A DNA stretch of 64,000 nt from Bradyrhizobium sp. WSM471 (GCF_000244915.1 NZ_CM001442.1:5890001-5954000); one strand, 5' to 3'; positions 27,663 to 36,666 are shown, counted from the first letter of the stretch. Translations and numbers: made by a program. Notes: generated from the sequence alone by a model not told the origin.

Positions 27663-28334
27663 TCAAGCAGCAGCGATCGGCATCACGATCGTTACGCGTG
27701 TGCCGTCTTCTCCCGCTTCGCCCTGCAGCCGGGCGTGAATGCTGCGTGCGAGTCCTTCGAGAATCCGGCTGCCGGTGCCCTGAAGCGGCCCGGTCGCGCC
27801 GATCCCGTTGTCTGTTACCGTGCAGAACCAGGCGCCATCGCGATTGGCCATGTCGATGCGGATCATTGCGTCATTCCTGTTCGGGAAGGCGTGCTTGGCC
27901 GCATTCGTCACCAGCTCCGTCAGCATCAGCGCAAGCCGGTGGCATTGCGACGCCGGCAGCGTGCCGTTCTCGATCGCCGCCTCGCAGCGGATGCCCGCTG
28001 GCTCCAGGACCGCCTCGGAAATCGCTCCGCACAGATTTTCGAAGAAGGCCGCCACCGGGATCGCCGTATGGTCGTCATTGTCGGACAGGAGTTGATAGAG
28101 CCTTCCGAAGGCGACGATCCGCCGCTCGAGCCGGTCCGCTGCAAGCGACACATCCCTGGTACCCGTTCGGGTGAAATCGCGGCGGACTGACGCACCGAGT
28201 ATCGTCAGCGTGTTCTTCATCCGATGGTGGGATTCCCGCAGCACGAGCTCCCAGTCACGCGACTGATCGTCTAAACTGGCCACAAATTGAGATCGAACGA
28301 CGTCGTCATTCGGCCGAGCATTGAAACCGGACAT
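27663..28334 (-). CDS. Orphan soluble sensor histidine kinase, HisKA_2/HWE type
   Basis: The 223-residue protein consists almost only of a kinase core. The phosphoacceptor region is ESHHRMKNTL, with H37 the likely site, followed by the ATPase domain with N-box LTELVTNAAKHAF and G-box DNGIG. No transmembrane, PAS or receiver domain fits in the ~30 residues ahead of the histidine. HWE/HisKA_2 kinases of this size serve PhyR-type stress phosphorelays or orphan pathways in alphaproteobacteria. No response regulator is adjacent. It probably forms an operon with the VOC gene. The repeat pair at 28404-28428 lies upstream. Confidence 0.85.
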   Translation of the reverse strand: MSGFNARPNDDVVRSQFVASLDDQSRDWELVLRESHHRMKNTLTILGASVRRDFTRTGTRDVSLAADRLERRIVAFGRLYQLLSDNDDHTAIPVAAFFENLCGAISEAVLEPAGIRCEAAIENGTLPASQCHRLALMLTELVTNAAKHAFPNRNDAMIRIDMANRDGAWFCTVTDNGIGATGPLQGTGSRILEGLARSIHARLQGEAGEDGTRVTIVMPIAAA

Positions 28335-28403
28335 CGTAGCCTCCCCGTTGGAACTAACGCCAAACTCGGAACGGATACTGGATGCAGTTCGCGCGCATTG
28401 CTC

Positions 28404-28428
28404 GTTAGACGTTGCAAGATTCTGTTAT
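28404..28428 (-). promoter_or_regulatory. Direct-repeat operator candidate, two units 20 bp apart
   Basis: GTTAG (28404) and GTTAT (28424) lie two 10-bp steps apart; the middle unit is degenerate (gcaag). The sequence TTGCTCGTTA ahead of the first unit is identical to that ahead of the first unit at 26753, strengthening the link. The site is 70-94 bases ahead of the kinase start. Confidence 0.5.
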
Positions 28429-28586
28429 GATGAGGGTACGACGACCGGACTCCGAGCCGTAAGCTTGGCCGTCAAGCACGCCGCCGGGTTGCCCGATCGC
28501 TTCGCAAGATGTTGGCGTTTAAGCCAATTTGATAGGGATCGCCGCGAGAGCCGGCCAATTGCCGGCGCCCCACGCGATTTCGCCAC

Positions 28587-28622
28587 TTTCGGCCAGTTTA
28601 CTCTGGGTTCCCTTCTGGTAGA
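28587..28622 (+). promoter_or_regulatory. Upstream box shared with the paralogous regulator at 20348
   Basis: tttcggccagtttact, ten variable bases, then ttctggtaga, identical in both blocks and spacing to 20267-20302. Conservation of just these blocks in otherwise different flanks argues for a functional site. Confidence 0.6.
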
Positions 28623-28664
28623 TCAAAGTGCAGAGTTCAGCTCTTTCACTGGAATGATTGGCCC

Positions 28665-31508
28665 GTGCCGGACACTAACGACCAGGATTCGGCCATTGCT
28701 TTCGGGCCATTCCGGCTGTTCGCAAAGACGCGGCTGCTCGAGAAGGACGGCGCCCCGGTTTACCTCGGCGGCCGTGCGCTCGACATTCTCGTTTTTCTCG
28801 CCGAGCGCGCCGGCGAGGTCGTGGACAAGCGTGAGTTGATCCGGCGGGTCTGGTCCGACGTGAATGTGGACGAAGGCAGCCTGCGCTTTCACATCACGAC
28901 GCTGCGCAAGGCCTTGGGCGATGCGGGCGAGGGCTCCCGCTACGTCGTCAACGTCCCCGGACGGGGTTATTGCTTCACGGCCGCGCTGCTCCGGGCAGCC
29001 CCATCGGAGAACCGGACCAGCCTGCCCGTTGCTGGGCCGCGCTCGCTGCCCTCGCCGCTTTCGAAGATGATCGGGCGGGACGATGCGGTCGCGAAAATCT
29101 CCGCCGAGCTTGCGCAACATCGCTTCGTCACGATCGTCGGCCCCGGCGGGATCGGCAAGACTTCGGTCGCACTGGCCGTCGCGCATCGCGAGTTCCAGGC
29201 CTTCGACGGCCATGTGTGTTTTGTCGATTTCGGCGCACTGAGGGAGACCCGGCTCGTTGCGGGAACGATTGCGGCCGCGTTGGGCCTGACCGTCAATTCC
29301 GACGATCCGATGCCGGGGTTGCTGACGTTCCTGCGCAACCGGCGGATGCTGCTGGTCTTCGACAGCTGCGAGCACATCCTCGACGATCTCGCCCCTCTCG
29401 CCGAGCGTATCGTCCGGGAAGCGGGCGGGCTGCATATTCTCGCCACCAGCCGCGAATCCTTCCGCGCCGAAGGTGAGCGTGTCCATCGGCTGTTTCCACT
29501 GGATTGCCCGCCACAGCGCGACGGACTCGGCATCGCCGACATCCTTGCCTATCCCGCAACTCAGCTCTTCGTGGAACGCATTGCAGAGAGCCTCAGCGAG
29601 TTCGAGCTCAGCGAAGAGGATGCGCCGCTCGTGGCCGACATCTGCCGTCGGCTCGACGGCATCGCGCTCGCGATCGAACTCGCGGCGGGGCGTGTGAACG
29701 CCTATGGCATTGCCGGGACCGCGTCTCTGCTCGACAGCCGTTTCTCCCTGCTCTGGCGCGGGCGGCGCACCGCTGTCCCGCGGCACCACACCCTGAGTGC
29801 GGCGCTCGCCTGGAGCTATGATTTGCTGCCGCCAACCGAAAGCGCAACGCTGCGCGGATTGTCGGCGTTCGTCGGGCCGTTCACGCTGGAAGCCGCGCTT
29901 GCGGTTGCATCCTGTCAGGGCATCGGCGAGGCAGAAGCCGCCGAGGCGATCTCCAATCTACTTTCCAAATCGCTGATCGCGACCTCGCCTGCGGAGCGGC
30001 GGCTGCGCTATCGCCTGCTCGACACCACACGTGCCTTCGTCGCGGACAAGCTCGTCGAGAACGGCGACGCTGACCGCGTCGCACGCGCCCACGCCGAATA
30101 TTTCCGCGACTTCCTGCGCGACATCGCCGTCAAATCCACGGGCATGCAGACGGCGGGCGGCTTCCTTCCCTATGCCGACCACCTGCCCAATGTCCGGGCC
30201 GCGCTGACCTGGAGCTTTTCAGATGGCGGGGACCGAACGATCGGCGTGGATCTGGCGGCATCAGCGGCGCAATTCTTTCTCGAGCTGACATTGCTGACGG
30301 AATGCTACCGCTGGACCCAACAGGCGCTGGCGTCCCTCGACGCGAGCGCGGTGGATGGCCGCAATGAAATGATCTTGCAGGCGGCGCTCGGCGTCTCCGC
30401 GATGTTCACGCAGGGCAATACCGAAGCGGTCCGCTCGGCATTCACGCGCAGTCTCCAGCTCGCCCAGGAGCTCCAGGATCTGCACTGGCAGCTCTGGCTG
30501 CTGCGCGGACTACACATCTACCTCACCAGGGTCGGGGATTTTCACGGAGCGCTCGGAACCGGCGAACAGGGCGAGAGCGTCGCGCGGAAGCTGAACGATC
30601 CTGCCAGCACGCTGAACGTCGAATGGATGCTGGGCGTGGCGCATCATTTGATCGGCAACCAGGACAAGGCGGTGCAGCTCTGCGAGAGCGCGATGTTGCA
30701 TAATCCCGGCTCGCAGCGGCTGAATATCGGGCATCTCGGCTATGACGACCGCATCGTCGCACTGGTGGCGCTGGCGCGCGGGCTTTGGCTCACCGGCCGG
30801 CCCGATCGTGCGATCGAGGCGTCCCGATACACCATTCGCGAAGCCGAGCTGCTCGAACAGCCGCTCACTCTCGGTATTTCCTTGATCTGGACCATCTACG
30901 TGTTCCTCTGGGTCGGCGACTTGGCCAATGCGGAAATCCTGATCGAGCGACTGATCGATCATTCCGCGCGGCACTTCCTCGGGCCCTATCATGCGGTCGG
31001 CATCGGCCAGAAGGGTGAGCTGCTGCTTCGCCGCGGCGACGCCGCCGCCGGCATCGAGCATCTCCGCCGCAGCCAGGCTACGCTGTACGCGACGCGACAC
31101 CGGATCATGACCACGGTGTTTGCGACCGCGCTCGCGGAGGGACTCGTGGCGCAGAGCCTGGCCGACGAAGCCTTGCAGACCATCAATGGTGCCATCGCGG
31201 AAATCCCCGCTCACGGCGAATCCTTCGACATGCCCGAGATGCTCAGGGTCAAGGGCGACATCCTCGCCCGGTCGGGCAATGCCGCGGAGGCCGAAAGCTC
31301 TTTCCGGAACTCGCTCGATCTGTCACGCCGCCAATGCGCGCTCGGCTGGGAGCTGCGGGGGGCCATCAGTCTCGGCCGGGTCTGGCGCCAGGCCGGAAAA
31401 GCCGGAGACGCACGCGCCCTGCTCGCCCCGCTGGTCGCGCGCTACCGGGAGGGCCTCCAGACCCGTGATCTCGTCGCGGCCAGGGAGCTCCTTGCGGCGC
31501 TGAATTGA
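28665..31508 (+). CDS. Winged-helix/ATPase/TPR-type giant transcriptional regulator (copy 2)
   Basis: This 947-residue protein is closely similar to the product of 20348-23188 over the DNA-binding domain (FGPFRLFAKTRLLEKDG, VPGRGYCFTA) and the ATPase (GPGGIGKTSVA, LLVFDSCEH, ATSRESFRAEGERV). It diverges more in the C-terminal helical repeats, where the input signal is presumably read. The start is GTG, aligned with copy 1. The very similar recognition segments (SLRFHITTLRKAL against SLRFHVAALRKAL) imply that both may bind related sites. It faces away from the kinase-VOC operon across the shared control region. Confidence 0.88.
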   Translation: MPDTNDQDSAIAFGPFRLFAKTRLLEKDGAPVYLGGRALDILVFLAERAGEVVDKRELIRRVWSDVNVDEGSLRFHITTLRKALGDAGEGSRYVVNVPGRGYCFTAALLRAAPSENRTSLPVAGPRSLPSPLSKMIGRDDAVAKISAELAQHRFVTIVGPGGIGKTSVALAVAHREFQAFDGHVCFVDFGALRETRLVAGTIAAALGLTVNSDDPMPGLLTFLRNRRMLLVFDSCEHILDDLAPLAERIVREAGGLHILATSRESFRAEGERVHRLFPLDCPPQRDGLGIADILAYPATQLFVERIAESLSEFELSEEDAPLVADICRRLDGIALAIELAAGRVNAYGIAGTASLLDSRFSLLWRGRRTAVPRHHTLSAALAWSYDLLPPTESATLRGLSAFVGPFTLEAALAVASCQGIGEAEAAEAISNLLSKSLIATSPAERRLRYRLLDTTRAFVADKLVENGDADRVARAHAEYFRDFLRDIAVKSTGMQTAGGFLPYADHLPNVRAALTWSFSDGGDRTIGVDLAASAAQFFLELTLLTECYRWTQQALASLDASAVDGRNEMILQAALGVSAMFTQGNTEAVRSAFTRSLQLAQELQDLHWQLWLLRGLHIYLTRVGDFHGALGTGEQGESVARKLNDPASTLNVEWMLGVAHHLIGNQDKAVQLCESAMLHNPGSQRLNIGHLGYDDRIVALVALARGLWLTGRPDRAIEASRYTIREAELLEQPLTLGISLIWTIYVFLWVGDLANAEILIERLIDHSARHFLGPYHAVGIGQKGELLLRRGDAAAGIEHLRRSQATLYATRHRIMTTVFATALAEGLVAQSLADEALQTINGAIAEIPAHGESFDMPEMLRVKGDILARSGNAAEAESSFRNSLDLSRRQCALGWELRGAISLGRVWRQAGKAGDARALLAPLVARYREGLQTRDLVAARELLAALN

Positions 31509-31552
31509 CAATATCTTCAACGGGATACCACAAGAATTTCCGCTCGCAACTC

Positions 31553-31567
31553 CTAACAAATTCTAAC
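31553..31567 (+). promoter_or_regulatory. Direct-repeat operator candidate, two units at 10-bp spacing
   Basis: CTAAC at 31553 and 31563, exactly ten bases apart, with a degenerate CTCGC another ten bases upstream. It lies 60-74 bases ahead of the hypothetical gene at 31627, in that gene's orientation. Confidence 0.55.
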
Positions 31568-31626
31568 ACGCCAAGCCGCATCCGCCCCGCCATGGTGGTG
31601 GCACTTCATGGTGGATATGGCGGGAC

Positions 31627-32334
31627 ATGGCGCTTCTTGACGATGTAATTGATGCCAGCGGCGGAATGGCCCGCTGGAATAGCTTGAGCCGGTTCACGCT
31701 TCACCTCTCCGTCGCCGGAACGCTGTTCTCCAGCACCGGACATGCCAGCGAATTCAAGGACGTGACGGCGGAGGGCTCGACCCGCACGCAGTCGGTCCGC
31801 TTCACCGGCATCACCGGAGGCGAACACTCCGGCTCTTTTCAGCCGGACGCGATCACGATCGAAAGCCTCGAGGGTGAGATCCTGCGGACCTGGCGCAATC
31901 CAAGCCTTGCGTTCACCGAGGCCGGTTCGCCCACGCTGGTGGACGAACTGCATCTCGTCTTCTTCTGCGGCGTCGCGATCTGGAATTATCTGACCAATCC
32001 ATTCCTGCTCGCTCAGCCCGATGTCGTGGTGGAAGAACTGCCAACGTGGCAGGAGAACAACGAGTCATGGCGGAGGTTGCGGGCGCAGTTCCCGCCGGGC
32101 CTGATCACGCTCGCGCCCGAGCAGATCTTCTATTTCGACGACAACGCGTTGCAACGGCGGACCGATCACGATCTGTTCGGGATGAAGGTCGCGCATTACT
32201 CGTGGGCCCATGACAGCTTCGGCGGGATCGTGGTGCCGACGCTCCGACGCGCGCAGACGCTGCGGCCCGACGGAACCGTGGTCGCCAAGCCCGTGCTGAT
32301 GGACGTCGAGATCTTTGACGCCGTCTTCGAGTAG
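31627..32334 (+). CDS. Conserved-looking hypothetical protein, 235 aa
   Basis: No function is recognised. The protein begins ALLDDVIDASGGMARWNSLSRF and consists of alternating beta-strand-like segments rich in Thr, Ser and aromatic residues. It has several Trp-centred motifs (TWRNPSLAF, WNYLTNPFLL, ESWRRLRAQFPPGL) and ends with IVVPTLRRAQTLRPDG. The pattern is reminiscent of LolA/LppX-like lipid-binding beta-sheets, but there is no signal peptide, so that is a weak guess. The ribosome site is poor (GCGGGAC). A CTAAC direct-repeat site sits upstream. It converges on regulator copy 3 with 26 bases between stops. Confidence 0.65.
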   Translation: MALLDDVIDASGGMARWNSLSRFTLHLSVAGTLFSSTGHASEFKDVTAEGSTRTQSVRFTGITGGEHSGSFQPDAITIESLEGEILRTWRNPSLAFTEAGSPTLVDELHLVFFCGVAIWNYLTNPFLLAQPDVVVEELPTWQENNESWRRLRAQFPPGLITLAPEQIFYFDDNALQRRTDHDLFGMKVAHYSWAHDSFGGIVVPTLRRAQTLRPDGTVVAKPVLMDVEIFDAVFE

Positions 32335-32360
32335 CGGCACGCGCGATTCGCTTCGACTGG

Positions 32361-35192
32361 TCAGGTCGCCGGCTCGTTCAGAATGCCCCGTGCAGCAATG
32401 AGATCGGCGGTCTCGAACCCTTCCGAGAACCGGGCATAGGTTTGAGCGAGCTGTTCGAGCGGACTTTGCCCGCGCTGCCGGACTCGAAGCCGCGCCAGCG
32501 ACATCTCGGTTCGCAGCCGCCAGGACAATGCGCCCTGCTGTTCGGCGAGCGAGATCGAGGCGACAAGATCTGCCTCGGCCGCGTCAAGATTGCCGCCATG
32601 GGCCTCCAGCTCTCCCCGCAGACGGAGCAGCTCGGGCATGTCGAAGGCGCCGCCTTCCTGCTCGACCCGCAGAATGGTTTCGTGAAGAACCTGAATGCCT
32701 TCCGCCAATCGTCCTAAGGTGACCAAACCTTGGGACAGATCCGCGGCGAACGCCGAGGCATAGAGCTCGTAGCGATCGGCGTGCAGGCGTGGAAGCGCAC
32801 TCCGCATCAGGTCGACGCCGCCGGCGACCTCGCCCCGAGCGATCATGCTCTGCGCCCGAAAACCCGCAGCGACGGCTTCGTAGGGCACGAGTCCGTGCAT
32901 GCTCGCATGCGCGGCCAGGCGATCGGTCATGGCCTCGACTGACGGCCAGTCGCCGAGCCAGCCGAACACCGAAGCGGACCAGCATAATGCGATACAATGC
33001 ATGACCACGTCATGCGGCGCTGAAGCACCGACAAGCGGCCGGACGCATTCAAGCGCGCGATCGGGAAAGCCGCGCAGCCATAGCACACGCGCGAGCGGAA
33101 TCTGTGGTGTGCGTGAATAGGCGAAATGCCCGGGTCGGGTCCCGCGGAGCGCAGCGTCGTCGCGCAGGCCCTGGTCGAGATGGGCTTGCGCCTCGGCCTG
33201 ATCTCCGGCGAGGTGATATGACACGCCGAGCAGCGCTTTGCTCCCGGCGATGCCCGCGGTATCGCCGATGACGCGGGCAATCCGCTCGGCATGAAGCGCA
33301 GTCGGCACCAGATGCCGATAGCGACCGGTCCGGCGGTAGAACATGTTGAGCCGGGACAACAGCCTGAACGTGTTGGCGTGATCGGAAAGCGCTTCCGCTA
33401 TTTCCAGCCCACGCCTGAGCGCCGCTTCGGCCTGCTCGCTGTTACGTTCGGTAAACATGAAGGCGTGACCGAGCGTCGACTGAAGTTCGAGCTCCCATGC
33501 GCCGCCCCGGTCGGCCTCGTCGAGCATTGCGAGTGCGCGATCGGACCAGATGCGCGCCTCGTTCAGCAAATTGAGTTCGACGAACAGCCTTGTGCAGCTG
33601 CCGGCGAGCGGCACGCGCAAGCTGGAGCCCTCGTCGTTGGCATAAGCCCATTGCAGCGCAGCGCGGGCATCGGCGAGCAGGCTCGTGCGTTCCTGCAATC
33701 GCGACGCATGATCGCTGCCCTCCTTGTCCTTCATGCCCGCTTCGAGCGTGCATTGAACATAGAGAGCGTGACGGTGCGCGATCTGCGCCAGCTGTCCGCC
33801 GTCGGCCAGTTTCTGCAGGGCATAGGCACGCGTTGCGTCGAGCAGGCGATAGCGCCGCGATGCGCCGTCCGGCTGGGTGGAAACCAGCGACTTCACCACG
33901 AGTTGCTCCAGCGCCTCGACGATCCGATCCTCCGGCATCTCCGCCCCGGCCGCGACTGCTATCGCGCCCTTCAACGTGAAGTGACCTGCGAAGACGGCGA
34001 GGCGCTGAAACACGATCCGCTCGCTCTCGCCGATCAGACCGAAACTCCAGTCGAGCGTGGCGCCGAGTGTCTGCTGCCGCGGCGGCGCCGTCCGCCACCC
34101 GCGCCATTCGAGCTGCAGCCGGTTGTCGAGCAGCGCCGCCATCTCGCGCAGTCCATAGAGACCGACACGTGCAGCAGCCAGCTCGATCGCCAGCGCGATG
34201 CCATCGAGCTTGCCGCAAATCCGGGCCAGAACTTCGGCATCCTCGTCGGTGATGTCGTCGCGATGCCCCGCCGCGACGGCCCGATCGACGAACAGGCGCA
34301 CAGCGGGATAGGCCAGCACCTCGCCGGCACTGAGGCGGGTGCCCTGGGGCGGCCCCAGGAGCGAAACGAGCTCGAAAATCTGCTCGCCTTCCACCAGCAG
34401 CGACTCGCGGCTGGTTGCGAGGATGACGATGCCCGGCGCCTCCCGGTAGATGTTTTCAGCAAGACGCGCGACCTCTTCGATGACGTGCTCACAGCTGTCG
34501 AGCACGAGAAGCAATCGGCGGTCCCGCAGGAAATTGACGATGCTGGCCGAGGGATCATCGTGGTGCACGACGAGCCCCAACGCGGCAGCAACCGTGCTCG
34601 CGACCAGGGCCGCGTCCTTAAGCGGACCAAATTCGAGGAAATGGACGTTGCCGTCGAACCTATCGCACATCTCGTGCGCGAGCGCGGTCGCAACAGTGGT
34701 CTTGCCGATGCCGCCCGGTCCTCGCAGCGTGACGAAGCGATCGCGGAGCAAGCGCGCCGCCAACTCGGCCACAGCGTCCTCCCGCCCGACCATCCGGTCC
34801 AATCGGCGCGGCAGCGACGGTGGCGGCTCGGCCCTTCCAGGCGCAGGCGACGCCGGCGCAGCCACCTCCGCGCGCCCGCCACGCCGCACGGGCGCGACGA
34901 AGCAATAACCCCGGCCCGGAATGGTGGTGATGTAGCGGGCACCATCCTTTCCGTCGCCGAGCACCTTGCGCAGCTCCGCAACATGGACGCGCAGGCTGAT
35001 CTCCTCGACGGAGAGCCCGGACCACGCATAGCCGAGAATCTCGTCCTTCGGGACCACTTCGCCGGCGCGACTGACCAGCAGGCGCAAAATATCCATCGCG
35101 CGGCTGCCGAGCCTGACCGGCAAGCCATCCTTCTCCAGCAGCCGCGACCGAAGCGAAAATGGCCCGAACGCGACGGTATCGAAATCGAGCAT
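32361..35192 (-). CDS. Winged-helix/ATPase/TPR-type giant transcriptional regulator (copy 3)
   Basis: Copy 3 has the same architecture as the genes at 20348 and 28665 but is more divergent. The winged helix contains FGPFSLRSRLLEKDG, VPKDEILGYAW, SLRVHVAELRKVL and IPGRGYCFVA. The ATPase has GPGGIGKTTVA, LLLVLDSCEH and LATSRES, followed by a long helical C-terminal half. I choose the ATG at 35192 (MLDFDTVAFGPF), with GAGG eight bases upstream. This gives 943 residues and aligns the N-terminus with copies 1 and 2; a GTG at 35243 would add 17. The changed recognition helix may give a different or overlapping target set. Confidence 0.87.
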   Translation of the reverse strand: MLDFDTVAFGPFSLRSRLLEKDGLPVRLGSRAMDILRLLVSRAGEVVPKDEILGYAWSGLSVEEISLRVHVAELRKVLGDGKDGARYITTIPGRGYCFVAPVRRGGRAEVAAPASPAPGRAEPPPSLPRRLDRMVGREDAVAELAARLLRDRFVTLRGPGGIGKTTVATALAHEMCDRFDGNVHFLEFGPLKDAALVASTVAAALGLVVHHDDPSASIVNFLRDRRLLLVLDSCEHVIEEVARLAENIYREAPGIVILATSRESLLVEGEQIFELVSLLGPPQGTRLSAGEVLAYPAVRLFVDRAVAAGHRDDITDEDAEVLARICGKLDGIALAIELAAARVGLYGLREMAALLDNRLQLEWRGWRTAPPRQQTLGATLDWSFGLIGESERIVFQRLAVFAGHFTLKGAIAVAAGAEMPEDRIVEALEQLVVKSLVSTQPDGASRRYRLLDATRAYALQKLADGGQLAQIAHRHALYVQCTLEAGMKDKEGSDHASRLQERTSLLADARAALQWAYANDEGSSLRVPLAGSCTRLFVELNLLNEARIWSDRALAMLDEADRGGAWELELQSTLGHAFMFTERNSEQAEAALRRGLEIAEALSDHANTFRLLSRLNMFYRRTGRYRHLVPTALHAERIARVIGDTAGIAGSKALLGVSYHLAGDQAEAQAHLDQGLRDDAALRGTRPGHFAYSRTPQIPLARVLWLRGFPDRALECVRPLVGASAPHDVVMHCIALCWSASVFGWLGDWPSVEAMTDRLAAHASMHGLVPYEAVAAGFRAQSMIARGEVAGGVDLMRSALPRLHADRYELYASAFAADLSQGLVTLGRLAEGIQVLHETILRVEQEGGAFDMPELLRLRGELEAHGGNLDAAEADLVASISLAEQQGALSWRLRTEMSLARLRVRQRGQSPLEQLAQTYARFSEGFETADLIAARGILNEPAT

Positions 35193-35598
35193 CGTCGCGG
35201 CCTCGCTGCCGCGGGGGCCGTGTCCCGCCGAGAGCTCGGTCACTTCTGACTCATCCTGACAGCTGCTCCATGGAAATGCGGCGTGACTATACCCGGCACT
35301 GGTGCGAGGTCCAGCGAGGGCACCGCACAGAACTCACACCGCCGCATCGATCTCCACGGGATGTTCTGCGCTCTCCCGAGTCGGGTCGGAGATGCGCAAA
35401 TATCTGATAAAATTTGAAAAAAAGAGGCTTCCTGAGACGGGATGTCGCACCTGATGGGGTCCCACAAAAACTAACACATCCTAATCACCACTAACGAGCT
35501 TGCAGCGCAGCTCACCCCTATCCTCTCACCATGGAAAACGCGGGGCTTTGCGCGTTTGCTGGTCGCAAACAGCGGAGAAAGCCCGGAGAGGACGAACG
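35193..35598. other. Divergent control region, regulator copy 3 to AraC gene
   Basis: These 406 bases hold no supported gene. An A/T-rich stretch (gataaaatttgaaaaaaag, near 35406) is followed by the three-unit CTAAN repeat at 35471-35495. Promoters for both divergent regulators should lie here. Confidence 0.6.
35471..35495 (+). promoter_or_regulatory. Direct-repeat operator candidate, three units at 10-bp spacing
   Basis: CTAAC (35471), CTAAT (35481) and CTAAC (35491) start exactly ten bases apart. This is the clearest of the four sites and mirrors 26753-26777 on the opposite strand. It lies 104-128 bases ahead of the AraC-family start and in the control region of regulator copy 3. Confidence 0.65.
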
Positions 35599-36582
35599 AT
35601 GTTGACCAATTTGCAGGCGGCTGATGCCTGGATTGAATTTCCGGGCGGCTCGGGGGGTTGCGAGATCCCCCAGGCAACACAGGCGATCATTCGGGAGCGT
35701 CAATGGCGTCAGATCGGTCCGCGCACGGGGGCGGCGGCCGAGGACATCGCGATCTCGCGATGGGAAGACCCACGGAGCACCTCGTCGCACCAGGCGACGA
35801 CGCCTGAGGATCGGTATTTCGTCGGCATCGCACTGAAGGCCACGCGCGCGAAACTCACCCGGGATCGTCAGGTCATTTTCGACGGCACCATGCCCGCGGG
35901 CACACTGTATCTCACCGCGCCGTCGAATCCTGTCGCTGTGCAATTCCAGTCGCCATGCGCCTTCCTGCACTTCCACATATCCGCGGATCATTTTCCGGAG
36001 CAATCTTCGGCGACCGAAGGATTGAATGATCTCGTCCTGTTGCGCGACCCGCTCGCGGCCGAGCTTGGCAAGGCGCTGATCGAACTTGGCGACGCCGCGG
36101 ACCGCGAGTTCACGCGCTGCATTGGCCAAACCCTTGCGATGCATCTGGCGCGCCTGGAATTGCCACGCGCCAGGGTCAATGCCTTGCCGAAATGGCGGCT
36201 GCGGCGGGTCGAGCAATATGTCGCCGATCATTTCCACCGCTGCATCAGCCTGTCCGAACTCGCCAAGGTCGCCGGCCTGTCCAGAATGCACTTTGCGGCG
36301 CAGTTCCGCGTCGCGACCGGTTACCGGCCCCGCGAATATCTGCTCAATCACCGGATCGAGCAGGCCAAGACGCTGCTGGCGACCACGGAACGGCCGCTGG
36401 CGGAGATTGCGCTTGCGGTCGGCTTCAGCACGCAGGCGCATTTTTCGACCGTCTTCAAGCGCATCAGCGACCAATCCCCGGCACGCTGGCGCCTCGCCAG
36501 CAAGGGCGAGCGGCGAGAGGTGCAAGCAGTGCCGCCGCGTCGTCCTTCTACGGAGAGGGGCTGGATCAGCGCAGCCGCATAA
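35599..36582 (+). CDS. AraC-family transcriptional regulator
   Basis: This 327-residue regulator has a C-terminal double helix-turn-helix from about residue 210: SLSELAKVAGLSRMHFAAQF and PLAEIALAVGFSTQAHFSTVFKR in shorter form, ending SPARWR. The N-terminal ~200 residues are a cupin-like sensor region without a recognised ligand (ISRWEDPRS, YFVGIALKATRAKL). The ATG at 35599 follows GGAGAGGA; the in-frame TTG at 35500 is unsupported. The gene ends with a strong intrinsic terminator. The CTAAC repeats upstream suggest that one of the large regulators controls it. Confidence 0.9.
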   Translation: MLTNLQAADAWIEFPGGSGGCEIPQATQAIIRERQWRQIGPRTGAAAEDIAISRWEDPRSTSSHQATTPEDRYFVGIALKATRAKLTRDRQVIFDGTMPAGTLYLTAPSNPVAVQFQSPCAFLHFHISADHFPEQSSATEGLNDLVLLRDPLAAELGKALIELGDAADREFTRCIGQTLAMHLARLELPRARVNALPKWRLRRVEQYVADHFHRCISLSELAKVAGLSRMHFAAQFRVATGYRPREYLLNHRIEQAKTLLATTERPLAEIALAVGFSTQAHFSTVFKRISDQSPARWRLASKGERREVQAVPPRRPSTERGWISAAA

Positions 36583-36625
36583 GCATCCGCTCGCGCCCTC
36601 ATCCTCCCGGGCCTGCGAGCCACTC

Positions 36626-36666
36626 GGGGCCGCCCCTGCACCCCACACAGTGCGGCCCCTTTTTTT
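36626..36666 (+). terminator. Rho-independent terminator of the AraC gene
   Basis: GGGGCCGC (36626-36633) pairs with GCGGCCCC (36652-36659) and is followed directly by seven T. It ends one base before the stop codon of the convergent oxidoreductase gene. Confidence 0.85.

Larger units (their letters stand above)
28335..28664. other. Divergent control region, kinase gene to regulator copy 2
   Basis: These 330 bases hold no gene. They contain a lone CTAAC at 28354, the 20-bp-spaced GTTAG/GTTAT pair at 28404-28428, and the box shared with 20267 at 28587-28622. They probably hold the promoters of both flanking genes. Confidence 0.6.

Noticed and set aside
33291..35249. 652-residue plus-strand open frame
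   Set aside because: It is antisense to the third large regulator, whose domains are unambiguous.
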